A stretch of 36,880 nt of DNA, taken from assembly GCA_003833135.1 (NCBI GenBank), contig QZLH01000279.1:26459-63338 (forward strand), given 5' to 3'. Below, in pieces: positions 9,083 through 20,020 of the stretch (within the stretch, counting starts at the first letter, position 1; every line of letters begins with the position of its first letter). A program made the position numbers and the translations under genes. The notes under the pieces are model-generated. The model made no database searches. It saw nothing but the letters and a program-made list of their open reading frames with translations, and was not told the origin of the DNA. The stretch is from Oehlia diaphana. Its lineage: Eukaryota; Glomeromycota; Glomeromycetes; Glomerales; Glomeraceae.

Positions 9083-10498
9083 CTAATTTTTTTGATGAGG
9101 TTGAATTCGAAAACGACCAGGATGACACAATGACACGGCTGGATAAAGTTTTGGTGGTAAATTATTCCATTCTGACACTTCCCGATACTTTATACCATTG
9201 ACTGTAAAAGCGCAGGTTCTTTTATTCATATCTAAATGGACTGTGACTATTGTGCCATCACCAAATCGAGGACAGTACTTTACTGCTTTAGAAGAATTAT
9301 AACACTCACCACCAGAACCTAATAACCATCCAGTAGGTTGATATCCTGCGAAGGTTTCATAATCTAAATTTTCTGACGCACATACTCCAACCCAAGCCCA
9401 CGTACAAGTTTTCTCAATAATTACATCCCACTCAAAAATAATTTTATTTTCTAATGCTATTTTAGTTCTAACATTTTGGAAACCACAATTAATTGGTGCA
9501 TGTACAATTTTTCCGCTGTCTTCAATAATAAGCTTTGATCCACGTGCTGTCTCATCAAAAACATAACCGGGTTCATTAATTTGTTTTCCACGAATATCAC
9601 ATAAACTTGAATTATTTAATAATGCTACATATCGATAAGCATTAGAAATTATTTTATCTGGAATAATAATTTCTAGTGGCTCAATAATGTCGGATAATAT
9701 CTGAATTTTAATTCTTCTGAAATCAATAAATTTAACCAAGGGTTCTAATTCTTTAGCAACTTTTTGATGATCGGTAATAAATTTATTCTCTACTTTGATT
9801 GATTTATCTACTTTGATTGAATTCTCTACTTGTTCTAAAGTTGGCAACAGTTCCTTAAGAGTTTGATATGCATCATTAGAAACCTGTTTTGCTGCTAGAA
9901 TTGCACTATACCGAAAAACTTCATACTCCCGAGTTGCAAAAGACATTTCTTTTTCATGTGTAATAGATAAAAGATATTTAAGACCTGTAATAGACAATCT
10001 GCCAAGTTCAATATCGTTAAATGGAATAATTGACACTGCTTCAACCAATAAATTTAGAAGTATATTATCTTCTGTTAATGGCATTTTTTCTGAAACTTTA
10101 GATAGTAATTCCGGTGAAAAATTTTTAACTAAATTAGTATTCTTAACTATTTTTGTAATACAATCCTGAAGGTCTAATAACTGAAAATAATCAGCAGCGT
10201 AAAAAGCTTCAATTGTATTATCTTTTGTTAAAGATTCTTCTTTAACTGAACCTGTATAAATATATTCTAATATAATTTCCATTCCAGCGGAATTGACCTT
10301 TGGAAGAGAAATTTGGTTATCATAACTTTCTTTCATTCCATTATAAAGTAGTCTATCAAATACTTCGGACCTTGCTGCTAAAATTGCTCTACAACCATGT
10401 AATTTTTTTTCACCTTCACATAAAATTTCTATGTCACTATACTTTGGATCATTTATTAATAATCTTAAATCTTGTTCTAATGAATATCCTCTTGTCAT
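9083..10498 (-). CDS. BTB-SPRY protein, array copy 3 (471 aa)
   Basis: Single exon; BTB at about residues 12-118 (YSDIEILCEGEKKLHG, CRAILAARSEVFDRLL, EYIYTGSVKEESL), linker, and SPRY at about 338-468 (FEWDVIIEK, WVGVCASENLDYETF, HLDMNKRTCAFTVNG). I place the start at 10498 (MTRGYSLEQ) because it matches the other copies. The frame also stays open 16 codons further, to 10546, but that extension is only the translated A/T homopolymer leader. It is six residues longer than copy 1; an 18-base tandem duplication at 9789-9824 in the linker (IKVDKS/IKVEN) accounts for this. Confidence 0.93.
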   Translation of the reverse strand: MTRGYSLEQDLRLLINDPKYSDIEILCEGEKKLHGCRAILAARSEVFDRLLYNGMKESYDNQISLPKVNSAGMEIILEYIYTGSVKEESLTKDNTIEAFYAADYFQLLDLQDCITKIVKNTNLVKNFSPELLSKVSEKMPLTEDNILLNLLVEAVSIIPFNDIELGRLSITGLKYLLSITHEKEMSFATREYEVFRYSAILAAKQVSNDAYQTLKELLPTLEQVENSIKVDKSIKVENKFITDHQKVAKELEPLVKFIDFRRIKIQILSDIIEPLEIIIPDKIISNAYRYVALLNNSSLCDIRGKQINEPGYVFDETARGSKLIIEDSGKIVHAPINCGFQNVRTKIALENKIIFEWDVIIEKTCTWAWVGVCASENLDYETFAGYQPTGWLLGSGGECYNSSKAVKYCPRFGDGTIVTVHLDMNKRTCAFTVNGIKYREVSEWNNLPPKLYPAVSLCHPGRFRIQPHQKN

Positions 10499-10645
10499 TT
10501 TTTTTTTAAAAAAAAAATTTTTTTTTTTTAGAAAAAGTATCAACAATCACTATTTTGGATTATAAAAGAACCTATATTCTGTACTATGTTGTACTAAATC
10601 ACTAAACCTTGTTCAGATGCATCACATGAATTTTAGTTGCGCCTC
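10499..10645 (-). promoter_or_regulatory. Leader and promoter block of BTB-SPRY copy 3
   Basis: The leader on the gene strand is about A13, T10, A10 ending in the ATG. The block tatattctgtactatgttg plus tactaaa is at about 10573-10598. The gttgcgcctc word at 10636-10645 is the counterpart of tgcgccttcat in other copies and lies 141 bases from the ATG, but its 3' half has diverged. Confidence 0.55.
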
Positions 10646-11821
10646 AACTTCAGCCTGGCACGTAATTTTTGGCATGTGATTTGTTATATACAGCGCAGTT
10701 GATCCGTCGTTGAAAAATTTCATATTTTAAAATATTACCAAAATTATTGAAAATTTTATTTTATAACAAATTTTAAATAAATAGATTTTTATACAAATCA
10801 AATCATTATTGGCCAACTTTCATAAGTAACTACCTTTTAATTTTAAATAAGCAAATATTATAATTAGTTGAATTCTTTACAAGTAAAAACCTGTATTATG
10901 AGTGGCAAAAGAACATCTATACAAGGTTTTAAACTTCTGCCAAGCATATTCATCTTCTGTCATAATTTTTTAGCTGATTATTCGATTTATCACATAATAC
11001 ATAAGTCTATTAATTTTATTCCAATCGAAATTTCAGATATTAATGTATCTTCAAAGTTTACTTGTTAAATTTATTTTACTTTAATCTTTATATATAATTT
11101 TTTCAACCAAATCCAACCAAGTTTTATAGTAGTTTAAGTTGATTATTGAGCGCCAAATGATCGGCAGGTGAAAAAAAGCATGTCCGCCCTGTTTTTTATT
11201 CTTTTTATTCATCGGGATGACTTTTGCTGGTCTCAGAATTTTCGGCCACAAGAATGAAATAACTCGTTAAACTTCCTTCACAAAGTCCTGCAAACAATCA
11301 GAAAACGATAGTATATGTTATATTCTTTTCATGATAATAAATATTGAAGAGTAGTTTTAACTCGCGATCTCCATTGCACTGGAGACTTCACCTTTCCCAT
11401 TGTTGATAGTTTGTCATAGAGTATCGCTAATAATAGAAGATATTCTCTAAAATAATTCATATGATACCAGGACGGTTATTGATAGGCTTAGGTAGTCGCC
11501 ATTGTTTTTGTCAATAATCATATTAACATTAATAGCGCTATTTGAAGTAACCTCTGTCATTTTAGTAAATAATAAGCGAGTGCAAGGGTGTGATGGTAGT
11601 GACAAATAAAATCTATTTTTAGAAGCGGGCGGAATGACTGATCTTAATAAACCATCAAATCACAAGATGATCGGCCCTTGATCTAATTAAAATTGACTTC
11701 GCAGCTAAGCCACCATTATTATTCGATTAATCATTACTTTAATCAAATTAATTATCTTCGCTATAGTCTATAGTATAACACTTTTTTTTTTATAAAACTG
11801 GTCTTCCACGGAGGGGTAAGA
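10646..11821. other. Non-coding spacer between the BTB-SPRY array and the membrane-protein gene
   Basis: No gene that I can support. The open frame at 10868-11068 starts with TTG and has no recognisable motif. There is a rare G+C-richer pair, tccgccc at about 11178 and gggcgga at about 11627, in opposite orientation, but no longer terminal repeats extend from it. The last 60 bases form the presumed promoter of the next gene, with a T-run and tataaaactgg at 11791-11801. Confidence 0.4.
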
Positions 11822-12661
11822 ATGCTCATTTTTATGTCACAGAAATATTACAAAAAAAAAAAAAACACTGTACAATCAAATTTCTTATTCAATAATATAT
11901 CCAGAATGACTGAAAAAATAGGATATTGTTTACTTATTTGCTGCTGTTCACCGATTATATTCTTTTTGTTATTGACGTTTCTTACTGCATACTTCTTCTT
12001 TGGAACCCTATTAAGTCCAATTTGGCTCTTCATATTATTAGTAGTAGCTACATTCACTTTAGGGTACTATTTATACAAGTGGATTAGGTAAAATTGTATT
12101 CTTTTTGTATTCAATACTTAAAAAAGTTAATGCTCACAAAACACATAATCTCTTACAAAAAAGAAAAGAGAAAATGAAATTCCCAGATAAATTTAGCGAC
12201 GAAACAAAAAGAGTTCTTAGTATATGGGCTGACATCATTCAGAAAAGACATCAAGATAACGATGAAGATTACTCTGACCCATTACTGGTTATTGAATATA
12301 ACCAACAGGGTCTGAGGGATCGTCAGTTGACGGAACAAGATATTGGAAATGGTATGATCATTAATATTATATAATCTCTTTCAAGAGCTTTTCTAAGTTT
12401 ATATTTTTTTTTTTAGTGGTCAGAGGGACGCCTGGTTATCCAAACATTCCGTTTCCAAACCTCACACATCAACCGCAATCAGATGCTATTTTTGCATTCA
12501 ATCAACTACAAACGATGGATGATGCCATTCATCAATTATTTCTTAATTTTAGCAATTATAGGACGGGTCAACAAGATGCTCCTGTTGGACGAGTTTTTGT
12601 TATTGAATTTCGCAGAGCCAATACATTCGAAGTTTCTGAAAGGTTAGGTGTTTTTGATTGA
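11822..12661 (+). CDS. Predicted two-helix membrane protein, three exons (232 aa), function unknown
   Basis: My model has exons 11822-12087, 12164-12351 and 12417-12661, with introns of 76 bases (GTAAAA...AAG) and 65 bases (GTATGA...TTTTTTTTAG); all three join in frame. Residues about 35-58 and 66-85 are strongly hydrophobic, with a CCC cluster between residues 40 and 42, so the N-terminus is probably a membrane hairpin. The rest is soluble and ends RVFVIEFRRANTFEV...LGVFD. I recognise no family. The first intron is weakly defined (poor acceptor), so the two hydrophobic helices could belong to a separate 89-residue protein ending at the TAA at 12089; the second intron is much better. Other in-frame ATGs at 11834 and 11906 could also be the start. 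Confidence 0.6.
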
Positions 12662-13690
12662 TCGTTTGCTCCTCAATCTTATTAAGTTTAATTTTCCAAG
12701 AACAAGAGCTATAAAACGTATTGGTCATAGTTTATAATGATTATATTAAGCAGAAGATGTAAAAATTAAATATTTTTATGCAATTTTTAATATTAGAAAG
12801 CCTTTGCTATTTGAAAATAGTTAATCTTAGCATATTTCATTATAGCCTATATATAAAAAATAAAATTTGGATCTTCTACATTTGCAAAATGGTACAAAAT
12901 CTCACATTTTTTGTTTCACCTCCTCCTGTCCTATTCTTGTAAACAGGGTAAGTACGTTTTCTTCATTCGACTAATTATGAGAAAAGATGATCAAGGCTAA
13001 ATAAAGCAAAAAAATAATATCCCAAGATTTCATAAATCATCGGAACGAGTGTCCCGAAATTATTGCGAATTTTTGACGCACCTATTTATTCATTAATGGT
13101 CCGCAATAATAGTTGCAAAACAAGCTCTTTGTTGACAATCCCAACTTAATGACCATGGATTAAGATACCTCTAAATTGCTAATGCGCATGCTCTCAAACG
13201 ATCAGAATATTAGTGTGCATGATTGATAAGAATCGATCCATTACTACTCTGTTATCCATATACGAAATAAAGTAGAATACGATAGAAATATCTTTCAGTC
13301 CTTAGCGAAATCTGTGAATCTAGGTGCATTCATATTTCTAACTCACGTTATAAATCTTATTTGATCCGCTTGAAACTCACGAGTCACGCCCTAGCAATTT
13401 TTTCTCTTGCTACTTTTTCATGTTTTATCCTAGTTGAGTTGCAAAGCAATAAGACATATTATATTTTTAAACACGAAATAAAAATGGTTGGCTTACATGA
13501 CCAAAAATAAGGATGGCTTATATTTAATCAACCTTCCTATCATGTCAGTTACATCAACAATAGAACCTTTCCAATATTAGATTTGATCTTTTTGTAATAC
13601 TCGGATTAATTAATAAGTATTTTGGATATGTTCGTAATGGCCAGTTCAGCAACAAGGGATATTCATTTGTCCTGTTATTGGGATTGGATA
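12662..13690. other. Non-coding spacer, 12.7-13.7 kb
   Basis: No gene, element or repeat that I can support. Stops occur in all frames. A pyrimidine-rich patch with cacctcctcctgtcc lies at 12917-12931. Confidence 0.4.
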
Positions 13691-13747
13691 AGTCCGGTCT
13701 GGTTCATTCCGGTCCCAGACTGGTCTGGTATGGTCTTGGATCGGTCC
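13691..13747. repeat. Degenerate GGTCTGGT repeat patch
   Basis: A G+C-rich island in A+T-rich DNA made of diverged ggtctggt and ggtcc words (ccggtctggttcattccggt, then ccagactggtctggtatggt). Complementary words ccggtctgg and ccagactgg could form a short hairpin. It may be the end of a transposon or a degenerate tandem repeat; the neighbouring sequence does not decide. Confidence 0.5.
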
Positions 13748-15660
13748 TTAAAAGTTTTCAAATTTATTTTATTTATATAATTAATGATCAAGAAAATGAA
13801 ATTCAGGTCGCACTAAAAATTTTGATATTAATTTATTATTTATTGCCTTCATTGTAATCTAATGACTTAAATAAAATCTTAAAGTTTAAGAATTTTTAAC
13901 AAAATTTTTTAAAAAAATTTATATTTTATTGTAATATTAAAAAGAAAAATAAATTGATATCGATCATGTGACACAATTAACTAAAAGGATTGTTTCTTGT
14001 ATTTTAACGTTAACTTTTTTTTAAAGCATCACAAGGAATAATACTGATATTACAAAATATCACAATACGAAAATTTTGATATTTAAAATGAAAACTTGAT
14101 TATGATAATAATATATAATTTGACATCTTCTTATCTGATGAGAAATTTTATAATCTCCCTCTCAACTGAATGGGTTTTTCTTTTCCACCAGAAGAATTTG
14201 ATGTTTTTGATATGACCTAGAATCTTTCTTCTAAGTAATGTGTTGGATTTATAGTGAATCCGAATGTCTTCTCACGTTCAAAAAGCTACGAATAAAAAAT
14301 TTGTTAAGAACATCAGGTTCTCTAGAAACATAGGTTTTATTAAAATGGAATGATAAATCAATTCGATTTTGTTAACAGAACTTTTTCGCTGTATTTTGAC
14401 TGTTTCAAAGTTTTATGCGAATTATCATAAGACTCTATTAAAAAGGGAAGGTTAAGAACAGTTGTTTCATACGAAAAATGATTGGAAGTTATCCAAGATG
14501 AGATTTATAGGAGGAATTCTGAAAACTTGTCGGCAAGATTAAAAAGACTGATTATTGGTTTCAGTCAATGGAAATTATGTAACTTAACGGGACCACAGAC
14601 CTATAAGATAAAATGGAGAGGACTCAACTCGACTATAGACGGAATAACTAATTCCTCTCTAATCCAACTACCAGTAAGTTGATCTGCTCTTTTTTACGTC
14701 TCGGCCTACTACTGCACAGTTTTTTTAGGATTCATTTTCAAATGGGATTATATCTTCGTTTTCGTACTTACAAAAATAGGATATTTTTATCGATTGAATT
14801 AGAGTTATGAAAAGCGTAGGACTTGGGATACAAGATATTGCAACTGCACGTGTGTATCACATGTTCGAATAAATATTTTCTGCGCCACTCACATGGCATC
14901 TTTCAATCTAAATAACGGAATATGTAATTTACAATCTAATTGTAGAGTTTTGACTTATGCCGGACGGATCAATTGGAATTTTTTCCGGATATTTAAAAAT
15001 TGCAGAGTTTATAAATATAATTATAATGTTATTGATTTTTTTTAGAAAGAATTTATCAAATAATTGAACTGTTGTTACATCAAAGGTAAATCAAAGATTG
15101 ATTAATATCGAAAAAAAGTAGTTTTTGTATTATAGTTATTTCACAAGATAAGATAAAATTCTATAATATAAAAAGATTTAATAATTATAAAAAAAATAAA
15201 AGATCTAGTAACAAAAAAGGGTAAGATAGTAAAAAAAAATAAAATAAAAATATAATAATAATAACAATCCTATAATTCAAAAAATTATCATAAAAAAATG
15301 ATTTTAAATTTAGGATAACAAAGAATATAAGAATGTAAAAATGGGGAAAAATATTTTTAAAAATAGATCAAACATTTAATACTAAAAGGCTAATATCTAA
15401 TTATTTAAGATGAATTTTTGATATCGATTTCGATATCAAATAAAAAATAAGTTTATGAGAACGTCGATTATAAAATCAAAAAATTTTGCAAGGAATTTCA
15501 GGGGTTGATATATCCAACACGTAATCAATCCACTTAGATTTCCTAGAATATAAATTTGAAAAAAATCATATCGATAATGTTTAAATAAATGATTACTTAA
15601 TTACTTTGAGAAATTTTCCGATAATTTTTTTCAGATGGGCGGATGGATGATTAATAGCGT
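13748..15660. other. A+T-rich spacer, 13.7-15.7 kb, with one possible exon
   Basis: Mostly low-complexity A+T-rich DNA, especially A-rich at 15170-15380. The only candidate coding piece is the open frame 14482-14672, which contains no known motif but runs directly into a consensus splice donor (GTAAGT at 14672-14677). It could be an internal exon, but I cannot find convincing partners, so I do not call a gene. Confidence 0.3.
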
Positions 15661-15700
15661 TAGAATAACATATACAAATAATACCCTTAGGGTTATGTCT

Positions 15701-15832
15701 ATGACGTGACTTAATTAAGAGTTACGTCATATATCATACGTCTACTTATTTAATTATAATATAATTAGTAGTAGAATGCTTGGGGTTACGTCCTAATTAC
15801 GTCTACGACGTGACTTGATTAAGAGTTACGTC
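15701..15832. repeat. Two direct copies of a CRE-like imperfect palindrome
   Basis: The 26-base word beginning gacgtgactt and ending gagttacgtc occurs at 15703-15728 and 15807-15832 with a single difference, 104 bases apart. Each copy is an imperfect palindrome with arms of about 11 bases (atgacgtgact against agttacgtcat in the first copy). Further tacgtc words lie between (15738, 15788, 15799). TGACGTAA/TGACGTGA is close to the site bound by bZIP factors of the CREB/ATF class. No gene starts within 500 bases in my annotation, so function is open. Confidence 0.6.
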
Positions 15833-16025
15833 ACGTCATTAAGTTTGCACCTTTAACAAATAATTATGCCATCTACTTTATATCCTCACCTCAGATGCAC
15901 CAGACGCAAGATACCCTGTCAGATATACTAAATGTAAGATTATAAGCCTCTATTGAATTTTACATCGCTATAAAAAGACATGGTCAAAGCTGCAACAGAT
16001 CCTGATGCAAATTCGCGACTCTTTT

Positions 16026-16026
<1 letters not shown>

Positions 16027-16058
<32 letters not shown>
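16027..16058. repeat. Poly(A) tract, 32 A
   Basis: An uninterrupted run of 32 A on the plus strand. It could be the tail of a retroposed sequence, but I see no upstream body or target-site duplication that would prove it. Confidence 0.8.
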
Positions 16059-16060
<2 letters not shown>

Positions 16061-16424
16061 CCAAATTAGTTAATTAATAGACTTATCCTCATACTTTTCA
16101 ACGTATTCTACTCTTATAAATCACAAACAAACCTGCTCTAGGTCCAAGTGTGCTCACAATTGCGTGAAGATCGAGTTAAAGTATCAGCAGCTTCAGTTCC
16201 AATCATTGGAAATTTTCATCGCACCACATACTCTGGTAATATTGAAATACTGTACATGTCTAGATGAGATTGTAATCATCATAAAAGAAGATACTGTATA
16301 ATCAAATCCTAACATAAATTTTTTCTTTTTAAGAAAGAAAAATCTTTCCAAATTTGGGACACAGTCTAGAAAACGCATTAGCCACTGACCTGTACGAAAT
16401 TTCTAAATTTCTAAATATTTTATA

Positions 16425-16574
16425 ATGGAAAATTATTACCAAACTAATTTAGAATTACGTAATGAACATAATAATTCAGTCAATATTTTAGAACATGAAG
16501 TTGCTATTGATGAAACAAATCAAACAAGATGTAATTATTATCATGTTGAAAGATTACTATTAAGAATCATGTAA
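16425..16574 (+). CDS. Possible short ORF or exon, unknown product (49 aa)
   Basis: An ATG frame begins MENYYQTNLELRNEHN and ends VERLLLRIM. Its composition (acidic and polar, with N-rich stretches) looks more like fungal coding DNA than the surrounding sequence, and the stop codon overlaps a possible donor (GTAAAA at 16571). It may be the first exon of a broken gene. I recognise no family and cannot assemble further exons. Confidence 0.2.
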   Translation: MENYYQTNLELRNEHNNSVNILEHEVAIDETNQTRCNYYHVERLLLRIM

Positions 16575-17747
16575 AACTTCAGAAAACTTACGTTGCATAA
16601 CCTTGTGATGAATATGTGATCACAATGCGATATTATGGAATCAACTTAAATAACTCCAAAATTTTTTTGGATTACGGCATCTTTACTTTAGATGAAATTG
16701 AAGAACCATAGTTAAATAGCTGGTTATTTACCTATTTTTTTTATTTAAATTAGAATATTTTAGAATATTCACGTACATAATTTTATATATTAAGATAACT
16801 TATTTTATCACAAACTTGTAAACTTTACTTCAAGGATTTTTCATAAAGGCAAAGGAACATGAATATGCTTTATCCTAACAAACTTATTGCGAAAGAGAAC
16901 TTGAATAGTTCAATATCATGATTCATTGTGAAAGAAACCTAACAAGTTATAGAAAAATGACGTTCTAATACTTATTTAATGATATTTCGGCCAGCTGATT
17001 TTGCATGTTTTAATGGAGCAAACACAAAAAGCTCAAATTATTCTTGTTGACGACTATTCTGGTCAATCTTATCGGATATGATGACACGCTTCGCTCTGGT
17101 TTTGCCTTGAATATTTTTGTATCAGAATAAAAAAAAAACTTCCTAATTATATTACGGATGTTTAAAAATTTAAACCTTTACAAAGAATTTGAAAAAATGA
17201 GGAGGATGTATTATTAGAACATAAATTCTACCGTATTGATCAAATATTATGAAATTAAGCGTAAATGCATTAAGTTTTGCAAACTAACCTCACCACTTTT
17301 TAAATCATTTGTCTAATTGTCTAATTTAAATAAGGTTTTATGTAATTTCATTTGGGAAGTTAATATTGACCATCATGTGAAATCTGGACATTTCAGTATA
17401 TTTTTCACATATTACCTGTACATTTTCCGGACAAAAGAAAAATACAAATACACAAAACACAATACTACAGTAAAACATAAAGCAATTGTTTGGGGGCAAT
17501 ACTTTTTAACAACTGAAATTAAAGATGAATAATTTTATCGAAAAGATTCTTATCTTAATACTTGTTTTTACCACCATAACATTCGCCGTTTTCAGGTAAA
17601 ATATATTGAAAATACCGAAAATATCTGGAAAATATCAAGAAAATAATAAAACATTATATGAAAATTTTATCAATTTCAAACCCATACATAGTAAATCAGT
17701 ATAAAAAAAATATTAGAAGAATAGAATTTTAGATAATTAACGAATTA
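16575..17747. other. Gene-poor spacer, 16.6-17.7 kb
   Basis: No supported gene. An open frame at 17317-17532 begins with TTG and has no motif, so I treat it as chance. Confidence 0.35.
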
Positions 17748-17874
17748 CAGTCAACTCTTCTTAAAACGTAGTCGTTATAATTTATAACGAGAATTTAATT
17801 GGTTGGTTCAATATCGTGGGATTTTGACGTATGTGATTCGTTATATTAAATTAGTTATTAGAAAGAATTGGCTG
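17748..17874. mobile_element. Short pogo-like MITE with TA flanks
   Basis: A 127-base sequence begins cagtcaactctt and its other end reads cagccaattctt on the opposite strand. Both ends are flanked by TA (17746-17747 and 17875-17876), the target of Tc1/mariner/pogo elements. Inside, cgttataatttataacg gives a second symmetrical block, in keeping with pogo-type ends. It has no coding capacity. The ends differ at two or three positions, so it is not recent. Confidence 0.55.
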
Positions 17875-19272
17875 TATATAAAACAAATGACAATCCGCAA
17901 GATACCAGATCGGCCAGTTTATTGGATAATCCATCGATTTTTTATTGATATTTGTTTCTGGCTGAATAATCGATAAGTTAAACCTTGCATATACTGTATA
18001 TATATACACAGTATATCACATAATAAATATCCGACTATCCTAACTCCCCTTTAAACATGAACTCTAGATTCTTACAATTTATTGATTATTATCCTATTAT
18101 CCTATCTTCTATTTATTTATTTATTTAAGAAACCGGTGAATTTTATTTATTATATTCTGTAATAACAAATATCGAAATGAGTATGTTTTTTCTTTTATTA
18201 AATTATGAATAATAAATTTTGTTAACAGCTAAGAAGAAAATTCAACAATAATAAAAAACTTCATTGATGATTTATTAAAAATTTTGAGTACACGTCACTC
18301 ACGTGCTATTTTATAAATTTTAAAATTATTATATATCTCATATTTATTCGCGACGAAATATAAATGTATATAAAAAAATCTTGTAAATATGTGTACAGTA
18401 CATGAGCAAGTGATATATATATGCAATTTAAGAAATAAATCATGAACAATCCGAAATACATCTTTTAATACAAGGTTTAATTGTAGCACAATCTTTGCTA
18501 TATTTAAAATATTTGATGATAACGACATGTAAATGGTGATTGGGAAATTCCATTCGAGATTAAGATTTTTCGACTTCTTCAGGTAAGAAACAGATTGGTT
18601 CAAATAAGTGAGTTGAAGTTTCACTCTTGAGCAGTGCACTTGTATTAAATGGATTCTTTGGATTGAAATGTTTCAAGTTCCTTGAAAGGAATTACCGATC
18701 CGGTTATGGTAATAAGAGTGAGAATTGATAAGAGAACCAAGATGAGTAAAGTGATACGTCCTTTTTATATTTAAGAGTAAAAGTCGTTGTCTTTTTTAAA
18801 GTGAATTAATATTTGAATTTTAACAATTATGGAATATAAATTTTTTTTTTGGTCTTATTATAATTTAAAAAAAGTCATGATTTGAATTTTCGCGTCTTTA
18901 AGCTTTTAAACAAAAAATATTTATATTGATCCTTTGCGGCTGATTATTCCTAACAAAAAATTTTAATCATATATACATGTACAGTACATACTGCATATTG
19001 ATGTATTATTAACCCATTAAAAACATTCATTCGAGGTTATTAAAATCGATAAATCAAGGTTATCGTGCGAATCGTTGAAAAGTAAAATTATTTATATAAA
19101 AATTTGGATTAAAATAATATCCAAAGTTTATAATTCGATTAAAAGAAGAAGAATATTTTTAAAAAAAGCAAATCAAATCACATTTTATCATTCATAAATC
19201 GTATTATTGGCTTGTAGGACTTCTAGTAATTAGTGCAAAAATGCAAAAATTGATCGCAGCGTGATGTAATTA
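17875..19272. other. Gene-poor spacer, 17.9-19.3 kb
   Basis: No supported gene. The longest open frame (18295-18639, minus) starts with GTG and has the composition of translated A+T-rich non-coding DNA. Palindrome-rich TA tracts occur at 17986-18016 (atatactgtatatatata followed by cacagtatat) and gtacagtacat words at about 18396 and 18979. Confidence 0.35.
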
Positions 19273-19695
19273 CAGACGCCACTGGTTATAACGAACCTAT
19301 ATATACCGAAAACTTGTTATGTTGAACCAAAGTTCCCAGAACCGAATTTTCTATAATTAATTACACTGGTTATACCGAATTGCCTTAATAAAATGCTTTA
19401 TACTGTATACCGAACCTACCTTAACAGCCAGATATATAAATAATATATTGTTTTTATTTTTTTATAACGAACAGTCATGTGACTTTGTATTAACTCAGGC
19501 CAAATTTATAGCGCTGGCCAAAATTATCAGTAATTAATGTAGAAAATTTATATTAAACGAAATTATAATTCTGGTCAGCACTATAAATTTGGCCAAAATT
19601 ACTGGGAGTTCGGTATATTACAGTATATAACGAATTCACTCTATACCGAACTAAATCCTCTGGAACGGAAGGTTCGTTATATCCAGTGGCGACTA
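19273..19695. mobile_element. Pogo-like MITE (423 bp) with a second hairpin element nested inside
   Basis: The left end at 19273 reads cagacgccactggttataac and the right end, read on the minus strand from 19695, gives tagtcgccactggatataac; both continue gaacc. TA lies outside each end (19271-19272 and 19696-19697). Multiple ataccgaa/ttcggtat words run inwards from both ends. TA target, CAG tips and GTTATAACGAA-like ends are typical of pogo/Tigger-type elements. There is no transposase, so the element is non-autonomous. Positions 19498-19594 hold a separate inverted repeat. Confidence 0.75.
19498..19594. mobile_element. 97-bp hairpin MITE nested in the pogo-like element
   Basis: Two 30-base arms (19498-19527 and 19565-19594) are complementary except at about four positions; each outer tip is ggccaaatttatag. 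A 37-base loop separates them. A related arm sequence occurs at 107-139 (ggccaacattgtag), so this is a dispersed repeat family rather than a chance palindrome. I cannot define a target-site duplication with confidence. Confidence 0.65.
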
Positions 19696-20020
19696 TATAT
19701 TGTATACAAAAATTCGTTTTTATTATTAATTAACTATGAGAATGTGTGAATAAGGAGATTAACCGATAATCCGTAACTATTTAGAAACAGTTCACTATCA
19801 CCAAGAAATTGCGCATAATTAATTAAATTGTTCAAAATTTTTTTTTATATTAAAAATATATTTTACCATTCAAGAAATTGTAACCAGCTGACTTATTCTT
19901 TTATTGATCGCACATGTTTAGGTCTCATTTTTCAATATCAGATATGGAAATATTTATAAGATCACAGAATCAATAATTATGAGTCATTTCAGATTTGTTA
20001 TGCCACTCCAAATTTTTTTC
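19696..20020. other. A+T-rich spacer
   Basis: I see nothing here beyond A+T-rich sequence with stops in every frame. Confidence 0.4.

Noticed and set aside
10499..10546. N-terminal extension of BTB-SPRY copy 3
   Set aside because: The 16 added residues are a translation of the A/T homopolymer leader and are absent from the sister proteins.
11165..11640. Element bounded by tccgccc and gggcgga
   Set aside because: Similarity does not extend past seven to nine bases, and no target duplication is present.
12105..12163. Start codon at 12105 for a separate small protein
   Set aside because: The frame begins inside what fits an intron (12088-12163), and the preceding exon joins the same frame across it. 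RNA evidence could still reverse this.
16027..16058. SINE or retroposed gene ending in the 32-A tract
   Set aside because: No body with internal promoter and no flanking duplication were found.
18295..18639. 114-codon minus-strand frame
   Set aside because: It has a GTG start, no motif and the residue bias of A+T-rich non-coding DNA (I, L, Y, F, K). A second frame nearby ends in a cysteine-rich stretch (CATIKPCIKRCISDCS), but this is too short to call a secreted protein.
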